Shown: piece after piece, positions 21,225 to 34,185 of the stretch | How positions within the stretch are numbered: the first letter of the stretch is position 1 | How the letters are laid out: the number at the start of each line of letters is the position of its first letter | Assembly (NCBI GenBank): GCA_038025085.1 | Contig: CM076152.1 | Coordinates: 35,963,501-36,027,500 of the forward strand | Length of the DNA: 64,000 nt | Source: Tetragonia tetragonoides | Lineage: Eukaryota > Streptophyta > Magnoliopsida > Caryophyllales > Aizoaceae | Direction: 5' to 3' | Program-made: the position numbers and the translations under genes | Notes under the pieces: generated by a model | The model's database searches: none | The model's input: only the letters and a program-made list of their open reading frames with translations | Told to the model about the DNA's origin: nothing

Positions 21225-22426
21225 ATCCCTCCGTTTCATAAAATTACTAACATAATTTTTTGGCAAAAAACCAATGCAATTACCCTCAACATTAGTACTA
21301 TAATTCAAGTGATAATGAAAGATTAACAATATAATGAAAGATTAACAATAATAATATATTAAACTAAATTAATAATCAGGTTTACTAAAATTAATTCTGT
21401 CACATCAATTGCAGTGCTTCACTTGCAAACCACGGGCTCTGAGAATGCGAGTTCTACTCGGGGACACACGACATTAACTTCGTGCTCAAATAATTTTTTT
21501 TTTACTTTTGAAATTTGAACACTTCCTTTATTCATAGAATTACACAGAAAACAAAATCATCAATTCCAGATCTTAAATGGGTATCACAATTATACATCAA
21601 TAACTTATTCACGGCTATAACAATTATTGTAGTTTACAAACTGCCAAGAATCATTCAACACCGAAACAAATATGGAAAAATAGAATTACACACAAAAAAA
21701 AATCGGAAGAGAGAGGGTACAAATTCCAGATCTGAAGTTTTTCTTGATCGAAAATGGTGAACTAGACTAAAGATTCGAAGCAAAAGAAAGTATTGGACAA
21801 GGAGCTTTCTCTATTAGTTGAATTCATCAACGTGGTTCGCTCCACCACCTCCCATAAGCATCTCACCTCGCAGATCCGCCGCCATAGCTCCTCCGCGCCC
21901 CAACCGCCTCCTTCCACCGCCACCAATTTTGGCTAGGATTTAGCGCCTTTGCGGTAGCTTCATTTTAATTACGGAAACATTGCTATTGTTCATGGTGATT
22001 CAGAGGAGAGAGATTGAGATCTAGGGGTTGAGAGGAGAGAGAATAAGTGATATTCAGTGGGTTGAGAGGAGAGAGAAAAAGTGATATTCAGTGAATTAAA
22101 TTTTGGAGGAGATAGAAGATTGAATGTTGGGATGGATGTACTGTTAATTAAGGTTGAGAGTGAGAGAGATGAGTGCGTGAAAAAGAGTAATTAGGGATTG
22201 GGAATTTGGGATAGAATGAACAACGAACAGATGAGTGAGGAGTTTAATGAGGAAAATTGGGAGAATTAATGAGGGGGGTAATGGGTTAGACAAATGAGAT
22301 GATGATACTAAATGAGAGGGTATGATAGGTATTTACTTGTAAATTGTTACTCAAAATAATAATGTTAGTGTTTTTGTAGAATATCCGTTTTAGGAAAATG
22401 TTAGAGATTTTGTGAAATGGAGGGAG
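21225..22426. mobile_element. Mariner/Stowaway-type element, 1.2 kb
   Basis: Ends ATCCCTCCGTTTCATAAAAT (left) and, reversed, CTCCCTCCATTTCACAAAAT (right) are the typical plant mariner/Stowaway termini; similarity continues to ACTAACAT. TA is present on both sides (21223-21224 and 22427-22428). At 1,202 bp it is longer than usual Stowaway elements. I see no transposase, so it is likely a non-autonomous mariner derivative. Confidence 0.8.
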
Positions 22427-22632
22427 TATAAAAGAGCACACGCTCACAGTATAATTATATCACATTATGGGAATTGAAAAAGAAACATTACAGCATAAAC
22501 TCGATCCAAGTTTGTTGGAGCTAGCAAAAGTTGGTGTTAAAACATAAAAGTCATGTTTTCTTTCCGAATATAGGTTTCTTTCAAAATTTCACAAGAAAAG
22601 AAAAAAAATGCCTATTCAATTAGAATAAATGT

Positions 22633-22785
22633 TGTGTAAAACCAACTTACAAAAAAATTAGATCATTTCTTTAAAATGTAGGGGTCCCTTATTATGATCA
22701 ATAGCTCTTGTTTCACTAAAAGTGATCATCGTACATATTACCTAAAGTTACCGTAATAGTGTTTTATACAAGATTTTGCGATACA
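22633..22785. mobile_element. MITE of the AAAACTTGTGTAAGAC family (copy 1)
   Basis: Starts GTTGTGTAAAACCAACTTAC and ends with TTTTATACAAGATTTTG, with GTGATCA/TGATCA inversions inside. Related copies are at 33173-33340, 35424-35572, 47475-48366 (interrupted), 53516-53860 (interrupted), 58564-58722 and 58796-58957. Confidence 0.5.
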
Positions 22786-23469
22786 AAGACATTGTTCAGA
22801 AAGTTAGGCCATGTTCTCTTCAACAGAATGGTGCGGGATGGTGAAGCCCTGTTCTCTTTAACGGAATGATGCGGGATGGTGAGGAACGAACCGGAACGGA
22901 ACTGACTGGAACATAACGGAATAGAACGGCAGCACGCGGATAATTCAAAAAAAGATAAGACAAATTAAAATACAGAATGCGGAACGGAACGAAGCGGAAT
23001 GAACGGGACGGAACAGATTAAAACGGAACATAACGCAACATAAAAAAGACGAAAAGAACATAAACTTACCTAAATATTTTGGAAAACAAAAAGTTACAAG
23101 CCATTGTCCATACTTTCGGAGTCTAGTCCATTATAATCCGGACGAGAAACATGTGAAGTAAGATACGAGTCATTCTTCCCGGCCAACTTTGGTAGCCAAA
23201 CCAAAGTAGTTATGCTCTTTACCTTGTTATGCTACCCTTGTGAGTTGTGAGTTGTGAGTTGTGAGTTGTCACTTGTGAGACAATGATTCTCCGGTTGCAG
23301 ACAAACATATAAGAGAAAACAAAGGCCTCCACTTAAACTTGTCATACCGCATGAAATAAAAATGTGACACCCCCAAGAAAACCAAGATCACCATGTATAT
23401 GTCTCCCATAGAAGTTATTGAAATCTCTATCTTATGAGACAAGCTCGTGTAAGAGGCAATCGAGAATAT

Positions 23470-23560
23470 TACTTTTTGTACAGGCATCACTCTGAATCCC
23501 CCAGCCCCACCCCGCAGCCTGTTGCGGGCTCCTACACAGAGGGACGCGTAAGACCATATG
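23470..23560 (+). mobile_element. Possible SINE 3' region
   Basis: GTACAGGCATCACTCTGAAT, then CCCCGCAGCCTGTTGCGGGCTC and ACACAGAGGG. This resembles the body of plant tRNA-derived SINEs (GTACATC...CCCCGC...GCGGGAGCC) as I remember it. No A or B box is visible upstream, so it would be a fragment. Confidence 0.35.
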
Positions 23561-25249
23561 TCGTGCGTGCACGTGGACCGTGTGTGTCACACGCTCCTCT
23601 ACAAAACATTGTTGTAGCAAATTGTACTTGGCTTGACGTGAACATAACGTTAGTACGTTACCATTTCAAGTCCAATGAAACGGGCTGTCAAACTTGCATA
23701 ATCCCATTTCCTTATTTTGTCTCCACCTACTCATCGTGATGAACAAGTTGACAGCCAACTTTCATTGTCCGATTAAATTTGCTTTGAATGGACCATCTAA
23801 CAGACTATCTATACACACAAATTCTTGCCTAATCTCAAGATTAGGAAGGATCCTAATCTTATCATGGGGTGATATTAAATGTGCAAGTGGGGGAGGGGGA
23901 AGGAGAGAGAGTGGTGAGGAAGGAGAGAGAAAGAAAAAAAAAGGAGAGAAAAAGTAGGGAGGTTCCAACTCTTAAGATCATGATATAACCATTGATCTAT
24001 ACACAATCCCGAGCTCAAGGAAGAGCGAAGGCACCACCTCCCTTCCTAAACCATCATTACAAAGGCTTGCTACTCCTTTCTCCCCAAATTCATTTTCTTA
24101 TCCATTTTGGAAATTATTAATCATTAATTACTTATCTATTTGAATATTTACCTAGCAAAATAGTTAGTAGTATCCAGTATTCAGTGACGATCCTGAGTCT
24201 TCATGAGCCCCAGAGCAAAGCAAGCAAAATAGACCATTAAGATGACAATAGACCTTTTTTTTTTTTACAACCAAAGGGAGACCTTTTTTTTTGGGCCCTC
24301 GTTTCCCCTCTTGGCTCTGCCAGTATCCACATGCTTAGAGGGGTATATGAAATCTATTCGAGAGATCTCAAGATCAAGAATCCAGTTCCCTTAGGACCAT
24401 TAGAGAACTTCCTGGTCGTTAACTTCAAAGCCATGAAATTAATCAAGCGAAGCTTAGATACTCATGCTATCGAAATCGAACATGCCCCTGTCGGACTTTT
24501 CTTCTCTTCCCCCGCCCCCATTACTTCTTCAATTATTTATCAAAATCGAATTCCCAAGTCATGACACGACTAAAGTAAGTGGGCAATCTCTAGATTTTTC
24601 TAACAAATATGGATTTTTCAAAGTCAAGAGCCTGCGTGCCTCACAGGAAAGTCTGCCTCAAAAAAGAAAAAGCCACATTCATTGACACTTCATTACAATA
24701 CGGCAATATATCCACTAGCACCACTAGACCAAGTCACCTGTAATTGGAAGAATAATAAAATTGCAAACAAAGAACTTAAGGAAGAGAGTAGTACATTCCA
24801 CTACCCCACCCCTCCTCATATGTCATTATGCCTCCAGAATTACGCAAAGTGCAACCAAATTGATACATATTTTAGGCCTCACTTGAAAAGACCACAAGCA
24901 TCACCATCAATAGTCAAAAAAGGGCAACTCTCATTGAAAAGTTTCCTCTTGCTACCTCCATTATACTTAGGATAGGAAGCAGCCACTACATGAAGTCACA
25001 TGCCAAACTACTCCGTACATAACAGGTCAATGCTAATAATGTTATCATTCAAAATTTTCGATCTCAATTGAATTGAATTGGTAACTCATTAGAAATCATC
25101 CGAGACCTCCGACGACAATCTCAAAACATGACAGACGTATCATGGCAACAATGCCAGTACGCCACTCTCAGGGATTGATATTAGGGGATTCAATAGAAAA
25201 GAAATGCAAAACAAAACTGAAAGATTACGTTAGCATGTTTAGGGAATTG

Positions 25250-27752
25250 TTAGCTAAGAAGCTTGAACCCATTTGTCAATCCTCCGAATGAGTTAACGGG
25301 GTATAGATCCAACCCTCTTGTCCGTCCAGGCGCCCCTCCTTTAAGGGAAGAGACATCTAGCACAAACCTGTTCAACCCACAAAGGAATTATAACAAGATC
25401 ACATTCTACTAGTCCATATTGGGACAAGAATGGACAGGTGATAACTTACGAGTTCTTGGATGCATCTCCAAAATCTTTAGCTGCGGAATTTAGGTATATC
25501 TTGCTGCCTACTATAGATGCTGAATGCACCAAAGGAAAAACAACCTTCTTCGAGACTAAAATAAGAGTTTAAGGCAATTGATCACGACAAGGGTACCAAG
25601 GAAGATAAAGATTCCAAAATAATTAGGAGAAAGGAGCATATGAAACTAAGGTGCTTAAAGGGAACTTACCTAATTGGTTCGTATAGTCGGCAGATTCACT
25701 TACGCCCAAGAGGTTCTGTATACCAACAATAACATAAGCATTCACTATCAGCTATACTGCATAAAATTCAGGACGATGCAAATGAACAAAGGTCTCAGAA
25801 TTATGCCCTAATCACCTTTAGACTCTCGTAACAGGCCTCAAGGTCATCATTGACCAACATGTGATCAAAAAGACCAGGTGATTTCCCTTGGTCAAGTTCA
25901 CCCTTTGCGTTGCGGAGGCGCTTCTGAATCTGCTCCTCTGTTTCTGTCCCTCTGTTTTAAGGGAGTTATAAGTGTGAGTGCACTAAACCAATATGGAATC
26001 TATAAAGATTACTACAGCATCTCTAGTTTTACCTAGCACGAAGCCGCTGCTCGAGGTCTTCAAAGGATGGGGGGCAGATAAAGATAAATATAGCATCAAG
26101 AGAACTAGCCCTCACTGACCTTGCCCCTTGAACATCAATGTCAAGGATGCATCTCTGCATTAAGGCCAATATACTTGGTTTCAAAATTTCGAAAGCATAG
26201 ATAGTCTACACACATACAAAATTTCACACATACGAAGTGCTATGGAATGAAGGCATCAAATGCCAATATGTCAAATCTAACTATGTGCCCAGTCGGCAGT
26301 GGCCACTACAAGGCTACAGTCAGTTGCTTGCATTGGCTAAATACTGACCTCTTCAAAGAAATAGATATCATACATGGAACAGGATGCAGACAAAAGAAAA
26401 CCTTAAATTCATATTAATTCATGTGACACCAAAAGAAGAGATTCTGAAAATTATATGCAAACACACAGAATGAGCAAACACAAAACTCACCTTTCCTGCA
26501 TCAGCAACCACCTCTACAGCTTCAATACTTGTCCCATACAGATTACCATGAACTGAAGCAAACTCAAGGAATTTCCCATCTTTAATGTCCCGTTCCATTA
26601 TACTTCGCTCAGCAAAATGGTAATGAACCCCATTTATCTCCTTAACCCTCGGAGCACGGGTTGTGTGGCTCACAGAGAACCCAAACATAAAAGGGAACTC
26701 CTTCATGAGCTTGGCAATCAATGTGCCCTTGCCCACACCAGAAGGACCACTAATCACAATAGGTTTACCAGCATAGCCGTTAAACCCTCTACTCCAGGCC
26801 ACAACATTGTCACTTCCCAATATGTTTCTTTGCTGTCTGATAAATGGTGTGTCCACCTACCAACAAGTTGCATAATTATTATCAGAACACCCAAATAGAC
26901 TTCTTTAACTTGCTAAAAGAAAGTTTCCTAAAGCTTGCAGATCACAAAGAACGTCCAGATTCACCATTAGGCAGTACAACACATATTGTCATAAGAAAAC
27001 CTCATGCCTTTCTGAATATCAAATTCTACCCAAATAACTCAAACATAATGAAAGTTGAATGAATCAAAGAACACTCACCTCAAGAAACCAAATGCTTTCA
27101 TCTGCTATTGAACCATTCTTCATAACCAATATCCGATCTTCGCCTATCGGCAGAGCCCAGTGATCAGAGCTCACAGTTGGCTTTGTGCCCAAAACAGTAG
27201 GATATACCCTGCAATTTTATGAACACTTAAGTGATCCCAGCTGCAGGTTAAAAAAAACACACATTCAGCAGCCAACAACTGCATAACAATAACTCACCAC
27301 ATCCCCATGGATTTGTCAAAAATCTTAACTTCAAGGGGCAATGTTGAATCATCACAGCCTCCAATTACAAACTACAACAAACCACAAAAAAATACCAAAC
27401 TTTAGTACAAATTGGGCATAAACAGCTAATGTTGAGAGACAAAAGGACATTAAAGGCAAACATGATATACCTCAGTGTTCCCTACAAAAGTAGTGGTTTC
27501 CCCACCCCTACATAACAAATCATACCCATTTCCACAGCTCTTCTCCAGATCCTCAACCAGAAAAGCTGGAGCCTCACCCTATATAAGAAGACCCAGATCA
27601 GATTAAACCTAGAAAAGTTGTAAACTCATCATCTTTCAAACTTTCAACCAAAAAACCAATCCCTCTTTAGGGTTTTTGCATCCTAATTGTTTCAAATTCT
27701 TGGAAAATAAAAAATAATAAAGGAAATCAACCAATAGCAATGAACTCACCAT
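25250..27752 (-). CDS. GK1: Guanylate kinase (plant cytosolic GK-1/GK-2 type)
   Basis: Phosphorylates GMP/dGMP to GDP/dGDP with ATP, an essential step in nucleotide metabolism. Ten coding exons: 27752-27750 (ATG only), 27578-27471, 27371-27298, 27208-27079, 26856-26491, 26154-26033, 25951-25816, 25715-25670, 25555-25450 and 25367-25250 (TAA). All junctions are GT/AG and the phases agree, giving 402 aa, close to Arabidopsis GK-1. Exons 2-4 encode the plant-specific N-terminal region ([20 protein letters not shown]). Exon 5 carries the P-loop GPSGVGKGT at about residue 142 and the GMP-binding [10 protein letters not shown] and GVHYHF motifs. Exons 6-7 have [19 protein letters not shown] and [15 protein letters not shown]. 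The last exon has the C-terminal block [18 protein letters not shown]. No lesions are seen. A 5'-UTR intron probably lies upstream, with an acceptor near 27788. Confidence 0.95.
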
Positions 27753-28264
27753 GGAGTAATTTCTTCTCACCACAAACAAAATTCAGCCTACAACACAATG
27801 CAGAAAAGGGATAGATCAGAATCACAAACTCAAATATGACTTGGTCAAGTTAAATAGAACAATGTAGAGAGAAAATCTGACAAAAGTAGCATAAACCCAG
27901 ACGACCCTTTAGCATAATAGGCACAAAAACTCATGCAAAACAAAAATTAACAAAAAGAGAGAAAACCCACCAAAATCCTAACAGGAAAGAATCAAAGCGA
28001 TCAAAGGCTAAATATTGGGATGAGGAAAAAAAAACCCAGAACCAAAACCGTGAAACAAAAAAATAAAGAATTTGTTTTTGTTAAATGGTATAGAAAAGAA
28101 CAAGGTTTAAGGGTTATTTAAAGAAAGAATCCTAAGGAGATTCAATATAGCTTTAAGTGAATATCAAATCAAGACAAACTTAGGATGGAAAAAATCACAA
28201 GAATGGTGATGGTGGTGAATGAAGTTACAAGAAAAAATGAGAAGGATTCCCATATTTGTAGGAA

Positions 28265-28320
28265 AGGGAAACAAGAGAGAGAATTTAAGAGAGCGGGAGA
28301 GAGAGAGAAAGAGAGGCTTA
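28265..28320 (-). repeat. CT/GA-rich run upstream of guanylate kinase
   Basis: A GAGAGAGAAAGAGAG-type run on the plus strand (CT on the gene strand), about 0.5 kb upstream of the ATG. CT-rich runs are common in plant 5' UTRs and core promoters, and this is a likely first-exon leader. Confidence 0.5.
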
Positions 28321-28846
28321 AGTAGAGGTGGGGGCAGGTTATGTTTTTTTATTTTTATTTTTTGTTTTGATAGATTAGCAATTTAGCATTCAATTGATAG
28401 AACAGAACCCAGAAAAGCGGGCTCTTTTGGGTATTTTCTGGCAATTTTTTGACAATTTTTTTGTTGTGTGGTGTCAATGAAGCTTCTGTGTTCTCTCTCA
28501 AATCAAGTGGGAGAAAGGTCTTTTGGAAGAAAATAAATTTGGTCAAAAGTTCCCCTTTTGCCCTTGATATTGAAAGGAATCTCAATCCACCGATTTTGGA
28601 TTTGCCCCTTTTTTGCAATATTTAGGGTTTTTGTGAGGGGGGCAAACAATTTGACTAGGGATTGGTATGTGAAAAATAAAGAAAAGAAGTTCGTACACAT
28701 TTAAAGGAATAGGGGCAAGTAATCTAAGATTCTCTCTCTTTTTTTGTAAAATATTGTTAATTATTGTTGTCCTCTTTTGTCATTTAGGAAAGTTTTGTGA
28801 TTGTAAAAACTAGTACATTTTAGGATAAAAAACGTTGAATTTTATA

Positions 28847-29511
28847 GCACAATTTGGTGAAAACCACCTAAAAAGTTACACTTTTTGTCCAGTATCCTCT
28901 GAATCGTTGCTATTTGTTCAGTACTATCTTTAATGTTACAAACGTCCTGAAAGTCACACCTTAAGTGAATTTTCGGCCAAATCCCTTGATTTTCTTCCCA
29001 TTTTACCCTCACGTGTCCCTCATGTGACTTTTAAATAATTTGACCAACTAATTAAAAACTTATTTGACCAAGCTTTTATTTATCTATTTGTAATTAAATT
29101 GTTTGACCAAATAAACCCAAAAATTTTCCCTTTTCCAAAACACTCGACTCTCCTCTCTTCTCCCTTGATCTGTTCTCCCTCTACCATTGTTGTGTTTTCT
29201 CCACTTTCTCTCTCTTCCATTGTCGTTATTTCTCTGCCATCGTGAGGTAAAAAATCTTCTCGTCTTTTCTACCTCTTCTCCTATTTTATTTTCATATGTT
29301 TCTCTCTCTTCAATTTTTTCTCCCAATTTCTGACTGAATTAGGGTTTGTTTGATTTTCTTTGATTTTGTAAGTTGAAAGATATGTCAAGCTCCAATTCAA
29401 CCCATTTAGAGGGAGCGAGATGATGAGAGACAGAGATGACGAGAGAGATAGAGATGACGAGAGAGAGAAAGAGTACATGCATTGAAGCTATTACAGAGGA
29501 CGGAAATGGAG

Positions 29512-29553
<42 letters not shown>

Positions 29554-29874
29554 CAGTCAACTTTTTTGACTGAATGGGGGGTGGGTGAAAATTAAATTAA
29601 TTCGGTTTAATTCATTTGTTTTAGTTTATTGAGTTTAGTTATTTGCATTTCTATTCTTGATTTATTTAATTATTTGGTCAAATCAATTAAAAGTTACATG
29701 AGGGACACGTGAGGGTAAAATAGGAAGAAAATCAAGGAATTTGGGCGGAAATTCACTTAAGGTGTGACTTTCAGGGCGTTTGTAACATTAAAGGTGGTAT
29801 TGAACAAATAGCAATGATTCAGGGGGTAATGGACAAAAAGTGTAACTTTTTAGCTGGTTTTCACCAAATTGCGC
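28847..29874. mobile_element. Mutator-like foldback element with ~210-bp inverted arms and 9-bp target duplication
   Basis: GCACAATTTGGTGAAAACCA at 28847 is mirrored by the right end at 29874. The inverted match extends about 210 bp inward on each side (to about 29060 and from about 29665), including ATGAGGGACACGTGAGGGTA in both arms. A perfect 9-bp duplication AATTTTATA stands at 28838-28846 and 29875-29883. Long arms plus a 9-bp duplication define a TIR-type Mutator non-autonomous element. The interior has a GA microsatellite and no transposase. Confidence 0.92.
29517..29551. repeat. GA dinucleotide microsatellite
   Basis: An almost pure run of GA inside the interior of the Mutator-like element. 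Confidence 0.9.
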
Positions 29875-29883
29875 AATTTTATA

Positions 29884-31164
29884 GCTTAACTGGTAGAGCA
29901 ACCCATTGAACTTGAAGATCTCTTGGACTAAAAATCCCATTTTAGGTAGTTGTAAATTGTAATGATGTATTTCACTATTCCACATTTCTCACCCAAGAGC
30001 CCTTGGACTCGTAGGCTTATTGGTGGTCACTTGATCAAGTTATGTTGAGCAATTCTTGTCAATTCAACATAAGAGGTAAGCGTGAACCATACTACAACCA
30101 TTTGGATGTATTTATCTTGTTGACACTTGACATACAAGATTAATAAAGCAACACCCTAAAATTAAATTTCACAAAATTTCGACAAAATTGGTTAACCAAA
30201 CAACCTGGCTAGGGAGTAGTATATTAGTAACTCTAGTGAAAATCAAATTATAGATTAACTAAATTGAAAGAAAGATCAATTATTGAGTGACTAACTATCT
30301 GCAAAAACAACAGAGGTAGCCCCAAGATAAATCAATGAAAGCAAGAGGAAATGTATTTTTTTTTTTTTTTTGGTTGAGAGAAAGAGAAGGAGGGAGATGA
30401 CAGTGCTAAGACACTTCTAATCATCTGATATTTGGTATTAATTTCGATACATGCTGTGTAACTTTGATATAACTATTTGTTTTAGGATTTAATATCATCA
30501 TTATTTTTTATTAAATTTTGAAGATTTTCCTGAAAAACAACAAAATTCAGTCCAATCTACAAATATCAACAAAGTTATTGCAAACTTATTTTTATTTATT
30601 GTAATTGTTATTGTTGTTGATTTATTTTTATGGCTAATGCTATTAATTTTTGTGGAGTCATGTCGACTTTACTTATTGATGATGATGAACTTTGTTGATT
30701 TTGTGATTTTTATTGAAAAAAATTCTATATATATGATAATGATGGTAGTTGTTGTTAACAAATTAAAAGTAAGATGATTAACATTAGACACCCTAAGAAA
30801 TACACATACATTTGGTGCTTCAACAACAAACAACATTATTATTGCCATTAATTGTGTTTATATAGCAAGGATGATTGTTAGTTAGTCTCCTATTTAACAT
30901 GATATTCTTTTGAGGATATAATATTAGAAGTTTTCTTATCGTTCTTATTTATTTATTTATTCAATTATTATGTGAGATACTCAAGATCATCTAGTTCTTA
31001 AGTACAATTCCGAAGAAGAAGTATCATACGAAATAAGCTAAATATGTGAGTGAATAGAAGTTGAGCAAAATAGCGTTGAATTGAATTGAAATGAACTAAA
31101 AATTAAGTGAAGGTATCGAACCCTAATAGTATAAGGAATGACTGTAACCTACCAGGATGAATGA
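29884..31164. other. Gene-free AT-rich spacer
   Basis: No coding region seen. The first 60 bases (29884-29945) contain TAGCTTAACTGGTAGAGCA, followed later by GGACTAAAAATCCC, which looks like decayed tRNA-type A and B boxes and may be a SINE remnant. The remainder is AT-rich with T and A runs. Confidence 0.5.
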
Positions 31165-32435
31165 TAATAGTATTAGGGATCGAATAAGCGACCCCAAGGG
31201 CCTCACGTGTCCCCTAGGGTGTTCTGTGTGATATGGTGTGAAAATTTCCACTTTCGTTCCAGGGCCTCCTGAATGCCCAAAGAACGTGGATTATAACCTT
31301 TGTTTTCGGCTTTCCGGGGCACGGGTGTCATTTTTGCCCAAACTTCTCCAAAGATCTATCACGACCCTGTAGTACCATCGGTGCCTTGAGAGGGACATCC
31401 AGATCCCCGAACTTCGATATCACCCATGCTTTTGGTGGTTTGGCTCTTACACTATTCACCCTTTAAAACGCTCTTCCAAGCCTATCAGGGACCGGATAAG
31501 CGACCTTGAGTGATTCCCAAGTCCCCTAATGAAGGGTGTTTCTTGCGATGTGGTGCAAAAATATCCACCATAATTTCGCGGCCTCCCGGAAGCCCAAAAA
31601 ACATGGATTATAGCCTCGTTTTTGGCTTGCCGAGCCTCGGGTTTTATTTTTGCCCAAACTTATCCGGGTGGTGTATCATGACCTTAGAATGCCCTCGGTG
31701 CCTCGGGAGGGGTATCCGAATCCCTAAACTTCGATATTACCCATGTCTTTGGTGTTTCGCCTCTTACACACCAGTGTCCCATAAAACGTCATTCCAAGCC
31801 TATCAGGGACTGGATAAGCGACCATGAGGGTCACCATGTCCCCTAGGGGTGTTCCGTGCGATTTGGTGTGAAAATACCCACCTTCGTTTCGAGGCCTCCC
31901 AGAAACCCAAAAAACGTGAATTATAACCTTCATTTTCGGCTTTCCGGGCTCCGGGTGTCATTTTTGCCCAAACTTCTCCAGGGGGTCTATCATGACCCTA
32001 GATTACCCTCGGTGTCCCGATAGAGACATCTGGATCCCCAAACTTCGATATCATCCACGCCTTTGATGTTTTGGTTCTTACACTAGTTTCCCGTAAAACG
32101 CTCTTCAAACAAATCAGAGACCGGATAAGCGACCCCGAAGTCCTCAATTGTCCCCTAGGGGTGTTCCGTGCGATGTGGTGTGAAAATATCCACCTTCGTT
32201 TCGGGGCCTCCTGAAAGCCCAAAAAACGTGGATTATAGCCTTCGTTTTCGACTTCCCGGAAGCCCAAAAAACGTGGATTATAGCTTTCGTTTTCGATTCC
32301 CCGGGCCCCGGGGGACATTTTTACCCAAACTTCTCCGAGGGGTCTATCCTTACCCTAGAGGACCATCGGTGGCCCATGAGGGACATTCGAATCCACGAAC
32401 TTCCATATCACCCATGCCTTTGGTGTTTTCACCTT
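31165..32435. repeat. Array of four ~315-bp satellite-like monomers
   Basis: The anchor GGATAAGCGACC (GAATAAGCGACC in the first) recurs at 31182, 31494, 31812 and 32123, giving periods of 312, 318 and 311 bp. Each monomer repeats the same order of phrases: TCCCCTAGGGTGTTC, TGGTGTGAAAAT, AACGTGGATTATA, TTTTTGCCCAAACTTCTCC, CATCACCCATGC, then AAAACGCTCTTCCAAGCC. Monomers differ at many positions, so the array is old. The open frames within it are not genes. Confidence 0.92.
32215..32304. repeat. 45-bp tandem duplication inside the fourth satellite monomer
   Basis: AAGCCCAAAAAACGTGGATT begins at 32215 and again at 32260. The two 45-bp copies differ at a few bases. Only the last monomer has it. 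Confidence 0.85.
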
Positions 32436-33172
32436 TTACCTTAAACAAATTAAAAGTTAGGATGCGGATGAACCTCTCCGAATCCCCCGTAGGTGTTGTT
32501 TTTAATTTTACTTAGTTAATCGTAGCACCAAAAAAGAAAATTTTTACAACAAAGTTAGAAGTAAGGCATCCCATCAGTTAACATTAAATTTTAAAAAAAT
32601 AAAAATAAAAAAGAGTTAAAACATTCTGGTATCGCACGGGTATGTAAACTAGTTAAAATTACCAAAAATATGCTCTAACTTTTAAGCTAGCAAAATATTG
32701 TGTCAAACATCGCTTTAGAATTCACTACTTTGTGCTAAAATAGCACTTGCTTGAGGTTAAAATAGCACTTGGCCCAATCTTAAGTGGCAACTTGCATGCA
32801 ACCCTTTTCTTTTTTTTTTTTTTTTTCTTGTTTTCTTTGTAAGGCATTCAAACTCAATATTTTATAGGACAAGTGAATGGCCGAAAGGAGGCCACTTCTT
32901 CCCATTTGGTTGACCGTTTCATGTGAATAGTAAGCGACAGTGGGACGTAGCATAACGGTAAAGTTAGTAGCACAATGTTTAAAATGCGGTTAATTCACGA
33001 ATAACAAGTTGCAACTTAAACATCATTACATCAGGTTATGACTTTAAGCTTTTTACTTTTTTTTTTTTGAGTGATGACTTCAAGTTTTTTGGAAACTACT
33101 TGTATAAATTAATTTGTGGAATATTACCCGATGCCATGCATTAGGCCTTTAGAAAGTGCTCTTTAACTACAT

Positions 33173-33340
33173 AAAAACTTGTTTAAGACAGTTTTTTTTT
33201 AATTTTTTTTAGTGAAACGAGGGTCACTTATTATTGAAATGAGGGTCATACTCATGAATGATAATAAGTGACCCCTACATTGCTTAAATAGTGACCTTAT
33301 ATTTTTATAAATTGGTCTCAGACAAAATTTGCTCTTTTAA
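33173..33340. mobile_element. MITE of the AAAACTTGTGTAAGAC family (copy 2)
   Basis: AAAAACTTGTTTAAGACAG on the left and, reversed, GAGCAAATTTTGTCTGAGACC on the right. The centre has GGGTCACTTATTATTG and ATAATAAGTGACCCC, which form a second inverted pair. Confidence 0.6.
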
Positions 33341-34185
33341 CAACGCCCAAAGAAAAACTTTGCATGGCTCAAAAAACTAAAAGAGGAACTGTGCCAAACC
33401 CAAAAAAAATAATAATACTACTATAAATAGTAGCTCTAGGGCCTACTTTGCTGCCCATTATTCTTCCTATATTGGGCCACCTTCATCATCACGGCCCAAT
33501 ATTCTCCTCCTAAATTGGAGGGATCAGCACAGTTGCCATTGTTGGACAACAGTGACACGTTATTTTCAAGAGATTTTCTCTCTCCTATTTGAACCCATCC
33601 GGGCCATCTCTATCCATATCCACTGCTCTCAACAATGTAATGTAAGTTCTTAATTTATCGATTTGATTCACTAGTTTCTGCAATTCCAGTTATTCGATCA
33701 ATTGTTGTTTTGTGAGATATGGCTTAATTTTTTATTCATTGGCAGGTGATTTTCTAGATTTTTGTTCTCTATTTGTTAATTTTGTCATTTTTACCAAGTT
33801 TTAATTCTGTTAAAGGAATCTAAAAATGAGAATAACAAGTACAATTGTTTTTTTTTGCTGTGATTTTGTTGTTATGTGAATTGTAAATTGAATTACTTGC
33901 TAATTGTGGTGAATTAGGTTATGCTCAGTTCATAGACAGTTATTGGAGAAAGTAATGTTCAAATAACTTGAACTTAGGAAATTCTCCTTTTTATACATTG
34001 CTGTCACTCTTGTAATGTATGCGAAAGTCTGTGTTGGTTATTGGAACATTGGACAATAGCCGTGTTGGATTGTTATAGCAATCATGTTTAGTATCCATAC
34101 CCATATTGGAGTGTCGAGTACCCGACACTGGTACTTGAAGCGTAATGAAGAGTCCGAGCAACATAGTTTGCTATAGGTTCTAGTC

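Larger units (their letters stand above)
22429..25249. other. Gene-free spacer downstream of guanylate kinase
   Basis: No gene is supported. It contains a MITE at about 22633-22785, GGAACGG-rich simple DNA at 22850-23040, four GAGTTGT units near 23238-23265, a possible SINE 3' part near 23470-23560 and a purine-rich run at 23886-23960. Short open frames here lack family features. Confidence 0.55.

Noticed and set aside
24186..24325. Possible hAT MITE (CAGTGACGATCCTGAG to CTTGGCTCTGCCAG)
   Set aside because: The ends resemble hAT termini but I could not find an 8-bp duplication or a convincing second end.
31165..32435. CRISPR-like array
   Set aside because: The genome is a plant nuclear one; the units are long diverged satellite monomers without spacer structure.
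31510..32515. Open frames of about 105-115 codons across the 315-bp repeats
   Set aside because: They follow the satellite monomers in shifting frames on both strands, so they are not genes.
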